64,000 bases of DNA, taken from Streptomyces xylophagus. GTDB lineage: Bacteria > Actinomycetota > Actinomycetes > Streptomycetales > Streptomycetaceae. How positions within the stretch are numbered: the first letter of the stretch is position 1; every line of letters starts with the position of its first letter. The stretch covers positions 62,001 to 126,000 of the forward strand of contig NZ_JNWO01000020.1 in the NCBI RefSeq assembly GCF_000716435.1, read 5' to 3'. Under the pieces are notes generated by a model. The model was not told the origin of the DNA and searched no databases. It was given only the letters and a program-made list of their open reading frames with translations. This document shows, one piece after another, positions 8,677 to 17,409 of this stretch. Made by a program: the position numbers and the translations under genes.

Positions 8677-9936
8677 ATGACGACAAACTGGACGGTGACC
8701 CGCATCCTGCGGGACCGCAACGCGGGGCTGTATTTCACGGGCCTGGTGGTGTCCGCCTTCGGCACGTCCGCGCTGGGGCTCGCGGCCGGCGTGTGGGTGA
8801 AGGACCTCACCGGCTCGAACGGTCTCGCCGCGCTGTGCGTGTTCGCCGTCTGGGCGCCGACCCTGTTCGGCCCGGCCCTCGGCACGATCGCCGACCGTGT
8901 CCGCCGCAAGCCGCTGCTGGTCCGGACGAACCTCGGCCTGGCCGCCCTCCTCCTCACCCTCTTCCGCGTCGACTCCCGCGCCGGCCTGTGGCTCCTGTTC
9001 ACCGTCCTGTTCGTCTACGGCACCACCATCGTCGTCCAGGACCCCGCCGAGTCGGCCCTCCTCGCCACCGTCGTCGACCGGGACCTCCTCGGTGACTTCA
9101 ACGGGCTGCGGATGACGGCCGTGGAGGGCATGAAGCTCGTGGCACCGCTGACGGGCGCGGGCCTGTACGCGGCGTTCGGCGGGCCCACGGTGGCCGCCCT
9201 GGACGCGGTCACGTTCGTGCTGGCGGCCGGCCTGTGGCTGTTCGTCCGTGCGCACGAGGAGCGGCCCGAACGCCCCGCCGGTACCTGGCGGACGCAAACC
9301 GCCGAAGGCGTACGCGAGTTGTGGCGGCACCCCCTGCTGCGCCCGCTGGTCCTGGCGGGCGGGACCACGATGTTCCTCGCGTCCTTGAGCAGCAGCACGA
9401 TCTACGCCGTCGTCGACGCCCTGGGGCACGCCCCGGCATACACCGGCGTGCTGTACATGGCCCAGGGCGCCGGCTCCGTGGCGGTCGGACTGGTCTCCGG
9501 GCCCGCGCTGCGCCGGCTCGGCGCGCGTCGGTTCGGGGCGGCTGGGATCGCCCTCATGGCCGTCGCGGTGGCCGCACGGGCGGTGCCGTCCGACCCGGTG
9601 GTCCTGGCGTGCAGCGCGGCGATCGGGCTGGGGCTGCCGTGCGTGCTGATCGCCGCGTTCACCGCCGTGCAGGGCGAGTTGCCGGGTCCGCTGCTCGGCC
9701 GCGCGACCGCCACCGCCAACACCCTGATCTTCACACCGAACGTGATCGGGCTGGCGGCGGGGGCGGCGCTGGTCGAACTGGTCGACTACCGGCTGCTGTT
9801 GATCCTGATCGGCCTGGCGCTGCTCACAACGGGCGCGTCACTGGGGCTGCTTGGGGCGGGCACGCCCCCGGCTCAGCGCCCGGCCAGCGCCGATCGCACC
9901 TCCGTCAAGTCCCCCTCCGACGCCAACCCCGCGTGA
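8677..9936 (+). CDS. MFS transporter (EntS/MFS_3-like)
   Basis: Twelve-helix major facilitator of 419 aa, membrane-located. The loop between helices 2 and 3 reads GTIADRVRRKPLL, a variant of the MFS motif A. Similarity is to proton-driven exporters of the EntS type, but no substrate can be inferred. Its 3' end overlaps the 3' end of the convergent gene at 9873 by 64 bp, so the two transcripts are antisense there. Confidence 0.85.
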   Translation: MTTNWTVTRILRDRNAGLYFTGLVVSAFGTSALGLAAGVWVKDLTGSNGLAALCVFAVWAPTLFGPALGTIADRVRRKPLLVRTNLGLAALLLTLFRVDSRAGLWLLFTVLFVYGTTIVVQDPAESALLATVVDRDLLGDFNGLRMTAVEGMKLVAPLTGAGLYAAFGGPTVAALDAVTFVLAAGLWLFVRAHEERPERPAGTWRTQTAEGVRELWRHPLLRPLVLAGGTTMFLASLSSSTIYAVVDALGHAPAYTGVLYMAQGAGSVAVGLVSGPALRRLGARRFGAAGIALMAVAVAARAVPSDPVVLACSAAIGLGLPCVLIAAFTAVQGELPGPLLGRATATANTLIFTPNVIGLAAGAALVELVDYRLLLILIGLALLTTGASLGLLGAGTPPAQRPASADRTSVKSPSDANPA

Positions 9937-11036
9937 TACAGCCGCAGTTCGGTCGCCCCGAGGCTCCGGGCCCGTTCCGCGTCCGCCGCAAGCGCCCCCG
10001 GCCGTCCCCCCATCCCGGACACCACCGTGAAGTTGGCCGCCAACACCGCCCCGTCCCGGCCCTGTTCGGCGAACGGGGTCAGCAGGCCCGCGCCGCCCGT
10101 GCAGGGGACGACCACGCCGTCGGCCACCGTGAGGATGTGCGCGGGGTCGACGCCCGCGTTGGCGCCGCAGTGGTACGACTCCGGGTCCGCGTGCAGCAGT
10201 ACCTGGAAGCCCTCGGGCGCGGCGGCCCGGACCGCTGCGACCGCCGTCTCCTGGAGCGTGCGGGCCCGGTCGTCGCGCCACGCGCGGGTGGCCGTCGCGT
10301 TCGCCTCGCCGAGGAGTTTCCCGACCCCCGCCCAGCCGCCGTCGGAGGGCGCCCCCCGCCACACGGGTTCCAGCGCGGTGCGTACGGCGGACGCCAACTC
10401 CTCGGCGTCGACGCCCTGTTCGCCGTAGCCCTGTCGGCAGGTGGGGCAGAAGCAGAGGGCCATCAGGTACTGGCCGGCGTCTCCGAGGCCGATGCCGGCG
10501 GTCTTGTCGTGGGCGTGCAGGTGGGTGAGGCCGTACCAGCCGAGGGACTCCAGTTCGGTGCCCTGCGCGCCGGGGCGTACGGCTGCCTCGGCGGCGAGGT
10601 CGACGAGGTACCCGCGCGTGGCGGGCTGGGCGACGCAGGGTGCCCAGGGGTAGCGGTCGCCGTAGGCGTTGACCACCGAGGTGTCCGGATGTTCCGCTCC
10701 CAGACGGGAGTTGTGGGCGAGCACGACCCAGGTGTGCACCTCGAGGCCCGCGTCCGCGAGGGCTGCGGCGGCCTCCCCGTAGGCATCACCGGGCGCCCAG
10801 TCGCCGGCCGGGTACGGCCTCAACTCCCGTCCCTCCCAACGGGCGTCCGGCGGATACAGCACAGCCGCGTGCTCGGCGGTGACGATGCGGTGGCGCGGGT
10901 GACGGGGGGTCAACGCGCGCGTGGAGTGGTAGGCCGAGGCGAGGGTCGCCTGTTGGACGCCGAGTTCGGCGATCCTGGTGCCTGCCTCCGGGTCGCCGTT
11001 GACGTCCCAGGGGTAGACGAATGCCGATGCCTTCAC
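9873..11036 (-). CDS. Conserved hypothetical, TIM-barrel glycosidase-like
   Basis: A 387-aa protein of unrecognised specific family. The pattern of strands (KASAFVYPWDV, LEVHTWVVLAHNS, GWYGLTHLH, FQVLLHADPE) resembles glycoside-hydrolase-like TIM barrels. A CFCPTC cluster near residue 190 could bind metal. The GTG start overlaps the stop of the KdgD-like gene (GTGA), so the two are coupled, which suggests a role in sugar-acid or oligosaccharide breakdown. Catalytic residues cannot be assigned with confidence. Confidence 0.6.
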   Translation of the reverse strand: MKASAFVYPWDVNGDPEAGTRIAELGVQQATLASAYHSTRALTPRHPRHRIVTAEHAAVLYPPDARWEGRELRPYPAGDWAPGDAYGEAAAALADAGLEVHTWVVLAHNSRLGAEHPDTSVVNAYGDRYPWAPCVAQPATRGYLVDLAAEAAVRPGAQGTELESLGWYGLTHLHAHDKTAGIGLGDAGQYLMALCFCPTCRQGYGEQGVDAEELASAVRTALEPVWRGAPSDGGWAGVGKLLGEANATATRAWRDDRARTLQETAVAAVRAAAPEGFQVLLHADPESYHCGANAGVDPAHILTVADGVVVPCTGGAGLLTPFAEQGRDGAVLAANFTVVSGMGGRPGALAADAERARSLGATELRLYHAGLASEGDLTEVRSALAGR

Positions 11037-12010
11037 GCGTCCTCCCCCATCCGCGACTCGATCTGCGACCCGATCTCCGACTCGATCAACGTGTAGCCGC
11101 GCTCGATGAGTTGGGCGAGCTGCTTGACATGGTCCTCGGTCGGTTCGGTCAGCGGCGGGCGGACCTCGCCGACGTCCAGCCCCCGCATCCGCACTCCCGC
11201 CTTGACGAGCGAGACGGCGTAACCCCGGCCCTGGGCGCGGAGTTCGACGAACGGCCGGTAGAAGCCGTCCAGGAGGCGGTTGGCCGTGGTGTCGTCGCCG
11301 GTCGCGAGCGCCCGGTGGAAGGCGAGCGCGATCTCGGGGACGAAGCAGAACACGGCGGAGGAGTAGAGGGTGATGCCGATGCCCCGGTAGGCGAGTTGGG
11401 TCTGTTCGGCGGTCGGCAGTCCATTGAAGTACAGGAAGTCGCCGGGGACTTCGGTGCGTACGGTGCTCACGATCCGCTGCATCAGGTCGAGGTCGCCGAG
11501 GCCGTCCTTGAAGCCGATGATGCCGTCGGTGCGGGCGAGTTCGACCACCGTCGACGGGGTGAACACGGCGTTGTCGCGCTGGTAGACGATGACGGGCAGC
11601 GCGGTCGCCCCGGCCACCTCCCGGTAGTGCCGCAGCAGTCCCTCCTGCCCGGCGACCACCAGATACGGCGGCATCGCTAGCAGCCCGTCCGCCCCGGCCG
11701 CCTCCGCGAGCCGTGCGTACCGTACGGCGAGCGCGGTGCCGTAGCCCGCTCCCGCGACCACTGGCACCCGGCCCTCCGCCGCCTCCACGGCGGCCCGCAC
11801 GCACGCCTCGAACTCCTCGGGCAGCAGCGCGTGGAACTCCCCGGTGCCGCAGCACGCGAACACGGCGGCGGCACCGGCCTCGACGCCCCGGCGGACATGC
11901 GTGCGGTAGACGTCGAGATCGACGGAGCCGTCGGGGCCGTACGGAGTGACGGGGAAGAACAGCGGCCCGCTGGGGATACTGAGCCGGTCGGCGAGAGGGG
12001 CTGGCGTCAC
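11033..12010 (-). CDS. 5-dehydro-4-deoxyglucarate dehydratase-like (KdgD) DHDPS-family enzyme
   Basis: DHDPS-superfamily lyase/dehydratase of 325 aa. SGPLFFPVTPYGPDG opens the barrel, CGTGEFHAL is the substrate loop, VIVYQRDNA holds the catalytic Tyr and GIIGFKDGLGD the Schiff-base Lys. The FPVTPY opening and overall motifs are those of 5-keto-4-deoxyglucarate dehydratase, which yields 2-ketoglutarate semialdehyde in the oxidative uronate pathway. A divergent uronate dehydrogenase at 12259 supports this. The GTG start is preferred to a TTG six codons upstream because AGGGAGA precedes it at proper spacing. Confidence 0.7.
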   Translation of the reverse strand: MTPAPLADRLSIPSGPLFFPVTPYGPDGSVDLDVYRTHVRRGVEAGAAAVFACCGTGEFHALLPEEFEACVRAAVEAAEGRVPVVAGAGYGTALAVRYARLAEAAGADGLLAMPPYLVVAGQEGLLRHYREVAGATALPVIVYQRDNAVFTPSTVVELARTDGIIGFKDGLGDLDLMQRIVSTVRTEVPGDFLYFNGLPTAEQTQLAYRGIGITLYSSAVFCFVPEIALAFHRALATGDDTTANRLLDGFYRPFVELRAQGRGYAVSLVKAGVRMRGLDVGEVRPPLTEPTEDHVKQLAQLIERGYTLIESEIGSQIESRMGEDA

Positions 12011-12152
12011 GGGCTCTCCCTTGAACAAGCGCGTACGTTCTTCTGATCCATGTCTACATCTCTGAACAACCTCACCCTAAGGAGCCGCCTCAGGGTGGGT
12101 CAAGCGGGCGAATGAGCAACAGGGGAGCGGATTTCCCAGGTCCGCGCCACAC

Positions 12153-12182
12153 TTGACGGGCACGCTGACCGATCCCTAGCTT
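12153..12182 (+). promoter_or_regulatory. Probable promoter of the uronate dehydrogenase gene
   Basis: TTGACG (12153-12158) and TAGCTT (12177-12182) are separated by 18 bp, a good match to the vegetative Streptomyces promoter. The expected transcription start falls about 12189, giving a leader of roughly 70 bases to the ATG at 12259. Confidence 0.55.
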
Positions 12183-12192
12183 GTCCATGCAT

Positions 12193-12207
12193 GTGAATAT
12201 CATTCAC
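12193..12207. promoter_or_regulatory. Candidate operator GTGAAT-ATC-ATTCAC
   Basis: Perfect 6-3-6 inverted repeat lying at the predicted transcription start of the uronate dehydrogenase gene. A repressor bound here would block initiation. The cognate regulator is not obvious; the DeoR protein at 13371 is one candidate. Confidence 0.5.
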
Positions 12208-12258
12208 GGATGAGGCCGCAGGTCTGAACCGATCCGATCGACTCCAAGGAGACCGAGG

Positions 12259-13068
12259 ATGCCCGCACCCCGCACCGTTCTGCTCACCGGCGCCGCAGGC
12301 GGGCTCGGCACCCTGATGCGGGACCTGCTTCCCTCCTACGGCTACGACCTGCGGCTGCTGGACGTACGGCCGATCGAGGGCGAGCCGGACGCGATCACCG
12401 CGGACCTCTCCGACCGGGCGGCGCTCCGCGAGGCCGTGCGGGGCGTCGACGCGGTCATCCATCTCGCGGGCATCTCCCTGGAATCCACCTTCGACAAGAT
12501 CCTCAAGTCGAACATCGAGGGCACGTACAACCTCTACGAGGCCGCCCGCGAGGAGGGCGTCCCCCGCATCGTCTTCGCCTCCTCCAACCACGCGGTGGGC
12601 TACACGCCGAGGCCGCAAGGGGACGACCCCCTCATCCCCATCGACACCCCGCACCGCCCCGACACCTTCTACGGCCTCTCCAAGTCCTTCGGCGAGGACC
12701 TCGCGCAGCTCTACTGGGACAAGCACGCCCTGGAGACCGTCTCCGTCCGCATCGGCTCCTGCTTCCCGGAGCCGAGCAGCGTGCGCATGCTGTCGATCTG
12801 GATGAGCCCCGCCGACGGCGCCCGCCTCTTCCACGCTGCCCTGACCGCCGAGGACGTGCGGCACACCGTCGTCTACGGCTCCTCCGCCAACACCCGTCTG
12901 TGGTGGGACCTTTCGACCGCGCGGGCGCTCGGTTACGAGCCGCGGGACGACTCGGAGCCGTACGCCGAGAAGATCATCGCCGAGCAGGGCGAGCTGGAGC
13001 CGGGCGTCGAGGCGCACGCCTGTCTCGGCGGCCACTTCGTGAACGATCCGCCGATCTGGCCGTACTGA
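12259..13068 (+). CDS. udh: Uronate dehydrogenase-like NAD-dependent epimerase-family protein
   Basis: Extended SDR of 269 aa. Visible are the TGAAGGLGTLM nucleotide loop (residues 10-20), DVRPIE after beta-2, the HLAGIS strand, the ASSNHAVG segment with catalytic Ser, and YGLSKSFGE with the catalytic Tyr and Lys. The NHAVG and FYGLSK motifs and the length are those of bacterial uronate dehydrogenase, which oxidises glucuronate or galacturonate to the aldarolactone with NAD. AAGGAGACC precedes the ATG. It is divergent from a KdgD-like dehydratase, consistent with oxidative uronate catabolism. Substrate preference is inferred. Confidence 0.75.
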   Translation: MPAPRTVLLTGAAGGLGTLMRDLLPSYGYDLRLLDVRPIEGEPDAITADLSDRAALREAVRGVDAVIHLAGISLESTFDKILKSNIEGTYNLYEAAREEGVPRIVFASSNHAVGYTPRPQGDDPLIPIDTPHRPDTFYGLSKSFGEDLAQLYWDKHALETVSVRIGSCFPEPSSVRMLSIWMSPADGARLFHAALTAEDVRHTVVYGSSANTRLWWDLSTARALGYEPRDDSEPYAEKIIAEQGELEPGVEAHACLGGHFVNDPPIWPY

Positions 13069-13107
13069 CAGGAAAGCCGTATCCACATCGGCCGTACTGA
13101 CCGGAAA
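13058..13107 (+). repeat. Imperfect 18-bp direct repeat at the udh 3' end
   Basis: GGCCGTACTGACAGGAAA (13058-13075), which contains the stop codon, recurs at 13090-13107 with one change. It looks like a short slippage duplication and no function is apparent. Confidence 0.6.
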
Positions 13108-13123
13108 AGGAACTCCGCGGCGG

Positions 13124-13150
13124 CGGGCGGGCACCGAACGGGCCCGCCCG
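13124..13150 (+). terminator. Terminator hairpin after udh
   Basis: CGGGCGGGC (13124-13132) pairs perfectly with GCCCGCCCG (13142-13150) around a 9-base loop, 56 bp after the udh stop. There is no U-tract, as is usual in Streptomyces. Confidence 0.55.
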
Positions 13151-13168
13151 TCGGCATGTTCGGGCACG

Positions 13169-13257
13169 GATGCTGCCCGATCTCACGCCCGGGCGGACAG
13201 CCGTGCAGGTCCGCGACGGGCACAGCGCGCGGTAAACGGTCACACACGGGCAGCATC
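13169..13257. promoter_or_regulatory. Separated 11-bp inverted repeat upstream of the DeoR gene
   Basis: GATGCTGCCCG (13169-13179) and its exact complement CGGGCAGCATC (13247-13257) flank 67 bp in the gap before the DeoR gene. Such paired half-sites are compatible with looping by a dimeric or tetrameric sugar regulator. Binding by the DeoR protein is inferred. Confidence 0.35.
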
Positions 13258-13370
13258 GGGCGTGCAACAGGCCTGGTCAGTGCCGCGCGCCAGCTGTAGA
13301 ACTTCCCCCAAGGGTCCCACCGGGCCCGAACGGGCAGTACTCCAGGTGAGCGGGGAAGGCGGTGTCGGCC

Positions 13371-14141
13371 ATGGGCACGAGTTCGGCGGAAGAACGTCAG
13401 CGGGAGATCGTGCGGGCCGCGCGGCGCACCGGCTCGGTCGACGTCACCGCGCTCGCCGCCGAGCTGGGCGTGGCCAAGGAGACCGTACGGCGCGATCTGC
13501 GCGCCCTGGAGGACCACGGGCTGGTCCGCAGGACCCATGGCGGTGCCTACCCCGTGGAGAGCGCCGGTTTCGAGACGACGCTCGCCTTCCGCGCCACCAG
13601 CCATGTCCCGGAGAAGCGCCGGATCGCGGTCGCCGCGGCCGAGCTGCTCGGGGACGCCGAGACGGTCTTCGTCGACGAGGGCTTCACCCCGCAGCTCATC
13701 GCCGAGGCACTGCCCAGGGACCGGCCGCTGACCGTGGTCACCGCGTCCCTGCCGGTCGCGGGCGTGCTCGCCGAGTCCGAGAACACCTCGGTGCTGCTGC
13801 TCGGCGGCCGGGTCCGGCACGGCACGCTGGCGACCGTGGACCACTGGACGACGAAGATGCTCGCCGGCTTCGTCCTCGACCTCGCCTTCATCGGCGCCAA
13901 CGGCATCTCCCGCGAACACGGCCTGACCACCCCCGACCCCGCCGTGAGCGAGGTCAAGACACAGGCCATCCGCGCCTCCCGGCGCACCGTGTTCGCGGGC
14001 GTGCACACCAAGTTCGGGGCGGTCAGCTTCTGCCGGTTCGCCGAGATAGGCGCCCTGGAGACGATCGTCACGAGCACGCTGCTCCCGTCGGCCGAAGCCC
14101 ACCGCTACTCACTGCTGGGGCCACAGGTCATCCGCGTCTAG
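13371..14141 (+). CDS. DeoR-family sugar-responsive repressor
   Basis: A 256-aa DeoR regulator with N-terminal winged HTH (residues about 10-60; VAKETVRRDLRALEDHG recognition helix) and a sugar-isomerase-like C-terminal sensor (VFVDEGFTP, DLAFIGANGIS). The ATG at 13371 is preferred because GGGGAAGG lies 11 bases upstream; a GTG three codons earlier is only 2 bases from it. It precedes an ABC sugar importer and polyol-dehydrogenase operon by 117 bp and is its likely repressor, with a phosphorylated sugar as inducer. Confidence 0.87.
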   Translation: MGTSSAEERQREIVRAARRTGSVDVTALAAELGVAKETVRRDLRALEDHGLVRRTHGGAYPVESAGFETTLAFRATSHVPEKRRIAVAAAELLGDAETVFVDEGFTPQLIAEALPRDRPLTVVTASLPVAGVLAESENTSVLLLGGRVRHGTLATVDHWTTKMLAGFVLDLAFIGANGISREHGLTTPDPAVSEVKTQAIRASRRTVFAGVHTKFGAVSFCRFAEIGALETIVTSTLLPSAEAHRYSLLGPQVIRV

Positions 14142-14258
14142 AGCACCCCGAGTGCCCGGCACGCCGTTTGAAATCCCAACTCACCCACCAGGGGTGTGCC
14201 CTTCCCGTGCGCACCCTTTTTCTCCCCATTTTTCTTCCCACACGTGCAGGAGCGATCC

Positions 14259-15629
14259 ATGCGAACCCAGAGCCGACGACGGCCGCCGCGAGCCACGCTC
14301 GCCCTGGCCGCCGTAGGGACGCTGCTCGCCCCGCTGCTCTCCGGCTGCTGGGTCGGAGCGGGCGGCGCCGGATCAGGCGGCAACCAGATCAACGTCCTGA
14401 TGGTCAACAACCCCCAGATGGTCGAACTCCAGAAACTGGCCCCGCACTTCACGAAGGAGACCGGCATCAAGGTCAACTTCACGGTGCTGCCCGAGAACGA
14501 CGTCCGCGACAAGATCAGCCAGGACTTCGCCAACCAGGCCGGCCAGTACGACGTGGCGACCCTCTCCAACTACGAGATCCCGATCTACGCCCGCAACGGC
14601 TGGCTGCACGAGATGGACTCGTACGTCGCGAAGGACCCGGCCTACGACGAGCAGGACATCCTCAAGCCGATGCGGGAGTCCCTGACCGCCGACGACGGCA
14701 AGCTCTACGGGCAGCCGTTCTACGGCGAGTCGTCCTTCCTGATGTACCGCAAGGACATATTCGCCGAGAAGAACCTCACGATGCCCGCGCATCCGACCTG
14801 GACCCAGGTGGCCGACCTGGCCGCCAAGGTCGACGGGGCGAAGTCGGGCATGAAGGGCATCTGCCTGCGCGGGCTGCCCGGCTGGGGCGAGTTGATGGCG
14901 CCCCTGACCACCGTCGTGAACACCTTCGGCGGCACCTGGTTCACCAAGGACTGGAAGGCGCAGCTCGACTCCCCCGCGTTCGAGCAGGCGACGAAGTTCT
15001 ATGTCGACCTCGTCCGCAAGCACGGTGAGTCCGGCGCGGCCCAGTCCGGCTTCGCCGAGTGCCTCAACAACATCACCCAGAGCAAGGTCGCCATGTGGTA
15101 CGACGCCACCTCGGCGGCGGGCTCGCTGGAGGCGAAGGGCTCCCCGGTCAAGGGCAAGATCGGCTACGTCCCCGCCCCGGTCGAGAAGACCGATTCCTCC
15201 GGCTGGCTCTACACGTGGGCCTGGGGCATCCAGAAGGCGTCCCACAACTCCGACAAGGCCTGGAAGTTCGTGTCCTGGGCGTCCAGCAAGCAGTACGAGC
15301 AGTTGGTCGGCGACACGGACGGCTGGTCCAACGTGCCGGCCGGCAAGCGCGCCTCGACGTACACGAACCCGGACTACGTCAAGGAGGCCGCCGCCTTCCA
15401 GGAGATGACGAAGGCGGCCATCGAGGGCGCCAAGCCCAACGACCCCGGCGTGCAGCCGCGGCCCGCGCCCGGCATCCAGTTCGTCGACATCCCCGAGTTC
15501 ACCGACCTCGGTACGAAGGTCTCCCAGGAGATCAGTTCGGCCATCGCCGGACGGCAGTCCGTCGACTCGGCCCTGAAGAAGTCCCAGAAACTCGCCGAGA
15601 AGATCTCCAAGGAGTACGAGGGACGATGA
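14259..15629 (+). CDS. ABC sugar-transporter substrate-binding lipoprotein
   Basis: Extracellular solute-binding protein (family 1, CUT1 type) of 456 aa. The N terminus has twin and triple Arg, a hydrophobic stretch and the lipobox LLSGC with Cys30 as lipidation site. The mature part shows VNFTVLPENDVRDKI and later SAAVAM-like hinge strands typical of polyol/sugar binders. The ATG at 14259 has AGGAG upstream; the open frame begins 21 codons earlier. First gene of a four-gene operon (ATGA overlaps). Context suggests a sugar alcohol or monosaccharide ligand. Confidence 0.88.
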   Translation: MRTQSRRRPPRATLALAAVGTLLAPLLSGCWVGAGGAGSGGNQINVLMVNNPQMVELQKLAPHFTKETGIKVNFTVLPENDVRDKISQDFANQAGQYDVATLSNYEIPIYARNGWLHEMDSYVAKDPAYDEQDILKPMRESLTADDGKLYGQPFYGESSFLMYRKDIFAEKNLTMPAHPTWTQVADLAAKVDGAKSGMKGICLRGLPGWGELMAPLTTVVNTFGGTWFTKDWKAQLDSPAFEQATKFYVDLVRKHGESGAAQSGFAECLNNITQSKVAMWYDATSAAGSLEAKGSPVKGKIGYVPAPVEKTDSSGWLYTWAWGIQKASHNSDKAWKFVSWASSKQYEQLVGDTDGWSNVPAGKRASTYTNPDYVKEAAAFQEMTKAAIEGAKPNDPGVQPRPAPGIQFVDIPEFTDLGTKVSQEISSAIAGRQSVDSALKKSQKLAEKISKEYEGR

Positions 15630-16564
15630 CCGCCACGACAACGGCCCCGCTGGCCACCAGCCCGACCCGTACCGCGCGGCAGCCCTCGGACCGGCTGCGC
15701 GCCTGGGCCACCCGCGCCCCCCTGCTCCCCGCCCTGATCTTCATGATCGTCGTGACCCAACTCCCGTTCGTGGCCACGCTGGTGATCTCGTTCTTCGACT
15801 GGAACGCCCTCTATCCGAAGGCCCGCCACTTCACCGGCTTCGACAACTACCAGCAGGTCCTCAGCGACGCCGACCTGCGCCACTCGGTGTGGACGACCGT
15901 CCTGCTCACCGTGGCGGTGGTACTGGCCAGCCTGGTCCTGGGCCTGCTCCTGGCCCTGCTCCTGGACCGGAAGTTCCGCGGCCGGGGCTTCGTCCGCACC
16001 CTGCTGATCGCCCCGTTCCTGGTGGTGCCGGTGGCCGCGGCCCTGCTCTGGAAGCATGTGCTCTACAACCCTGAATACGGCCTGCTCAACGGTCTGTTGC
16101 ACTATGTGGGCGGCCCACAGCCGGACTGGATCTCCAACAACCCGCTGCTCGCGGTGGAGGCCTCCCTGGTGTGGCAGTGGACGCCGTTCATGATGCTGAT
16201 CCTGCTGGCCGGACTACAGAGCCGCGACCAGCAGCAGATCGAGGCCGCGAAGGTGGACGGCGCGAACGACTGGCAGGTCTTCCGCTATCTGACGCTCCCG
16301 CACCTGCGCCGCTATCTCGAACTCGGCGGTCTGCTGGGCTCGATCTACATCGTCCAGAACTTCGACGCGGTCTTCACGATCACGTCCGGCGGGCTGGGCA
16401 CCGCCAACCTGCCCTACACCGTCTACCAGAGCTTCTACCAGGCCCACGAGAACGGCCTCGCCTCGGCGGCCGGCGTCCTGGTCGTCATCGGCTCGATCAT
16501 CATCGCGACCTTCGCCCTGCGCGTCGTGTCGTCCCTGTTCCGAGAGGAGGCGTCCCACGCATGA
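15626..16564 (+). CDS. ABC sugar-transporter permease (MalF type)
   Basis: Inner-membrane permease of 312 aa with six predicted helices after an Ala/Thr-rich N terminus. The cytoplasmic EAA loop EAAKVDGANDWQVFRYLTLP contacts the ATPase. It overlaps the binding-protein gene and the next permease by ATGA. No ATP-binding gene lies in the operon, so the shared MsiK ATPase of Streptomyces probably energises it (known for CUT1 systems; inferred here). Confidence 0.88.
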   Translation: MTATTTAPLATSPTRTARQPSDRLRAWATRAPLLPALIFMIVVTQLPFVATLVISFFDWNALYPKARHFTGFDNYQQVLSDADLRHSVWTTVLLTVAVVLASLVLGLLLALLLDRKFRGRGFVRTLLIAPFLVVPVAAALLWKHVLYNPEYGLLNGLLHYVGGPQPDWISNNPLLAVEASLVWQWTPFMMLILLAGLQSRDQQQIEAAKVDGANDWQVFRYLTLPHLRRYLELGGLLGSIYIVQNFDAVFTITSGGLGTANLPYTVYQSFYQAHENGLASAAGVLVVIGSIIIATFALRVVSSLFREEASHA

Positions 16565-17409
16565 GCAGCATCGCCGTACGCGTGCGTGACCGCCGCAAAG
16601 GAGCGGGCCTCGGCCTGGTGGCCTGGGTTCTCGGCATCGTGTTCTTCCTGCCCATCGCCTGGATGGCGCTGACGTCCTTCCACTCGGAGACCGACGCGGC
16701 GACCAACCCGCCGTCCTTCGGGGCCGCCCTCACCCTGGACGGCTACCGGGACTTCTTCGGCACCGGAGGCGGCGCGAGCCCCTGGCCGGCGCTGATCAAC
16801 TCGCTGGTCGCGTCGGTGGCCTCGACGGTCTTCGTGCTGCTGCTGGCGTTCCCGGCGGCCTACGCGCTGTCGATCCGCCCGGTGAAGAAGTGGACCGACG
16901 TCCTGTTCTTCTTCCTGTCCACGAAGATGCTCCCGGTGGTGGCCGGCCTGCTGCCCATCTACCTGTTCGCGAAGAACGCCGGGATGCTGGACAACATCTG
17001 GCTCCTGGTCATCCTCTACACGTCGATGAACCTGCCGATCGCGGTGTGGATGATGCAGTCCTTCCTCGCCGAGGTCCCGGTCGCCGTCATCGAGGCGGCA
17101 CAGATCGACGGCGCGCGGCTGCCGACCATCCTCGCGCGCGTGGTGGCCCCGATCGCCCTCCCCGGTATCGCGGCGACCTCCCTGATCTGCTTCATCTTCA
17201 GCTGGAACGAGCTGCTGTTCGCCCGGGTCCTCACGGGTGTGGTCGCCGAGACCGCCCCCGTGTTCCTGACCGGGTTCATCACCAGCCAGGGCCTGTTCCT
17301 GGCGAAGGTGTGCGCCGCGTCGCTCGTCGTCTCCCTGCCGGTGCTCGCCGCGGGGTTCGCCGCCCAGGACAAGCTGGTCCAGGGCCTCTCCTTGGGAGCC
17401 GTCAAATGA
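16561..17409 (+). CDS. ABC sugar-transporter permease (MalG type)
   Basis: Second permease subunit, 282 aa, with six helices and the EAA loop EAAQIDGARLPTILARVVAP. It forms a heterodimer with the product of the preceding gene. It overlaps both neighbours by ATGA (start 16561, stop 17407-17409), so the operon is tightly coupled. Confidence 0.88.
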   Translation: MSSIAVRVRDRRKGAGLGLVAWVLGIVFFLPIAWMALTSFHSETDAATNPPSFGAALTLDGYRDFFGTGGGASPWPALINSLVASVASTVFVLLLAFPAAYALSIRPVKKWTDVLFFFLSTKMLPVVAGLLPIYLFAKNAGMLDNIWLLVILYTSMNLPIAVWMMQSFLAEVPVAVIEAAQIDGARLPTILARVVAPIALPGIAATSLICFIFSWNELLFARVLTGVVAETAPVFLTGFITSQGLFLAKVCAASLVVSLPVLAAGFAAQDKLVQGLSLGAVK

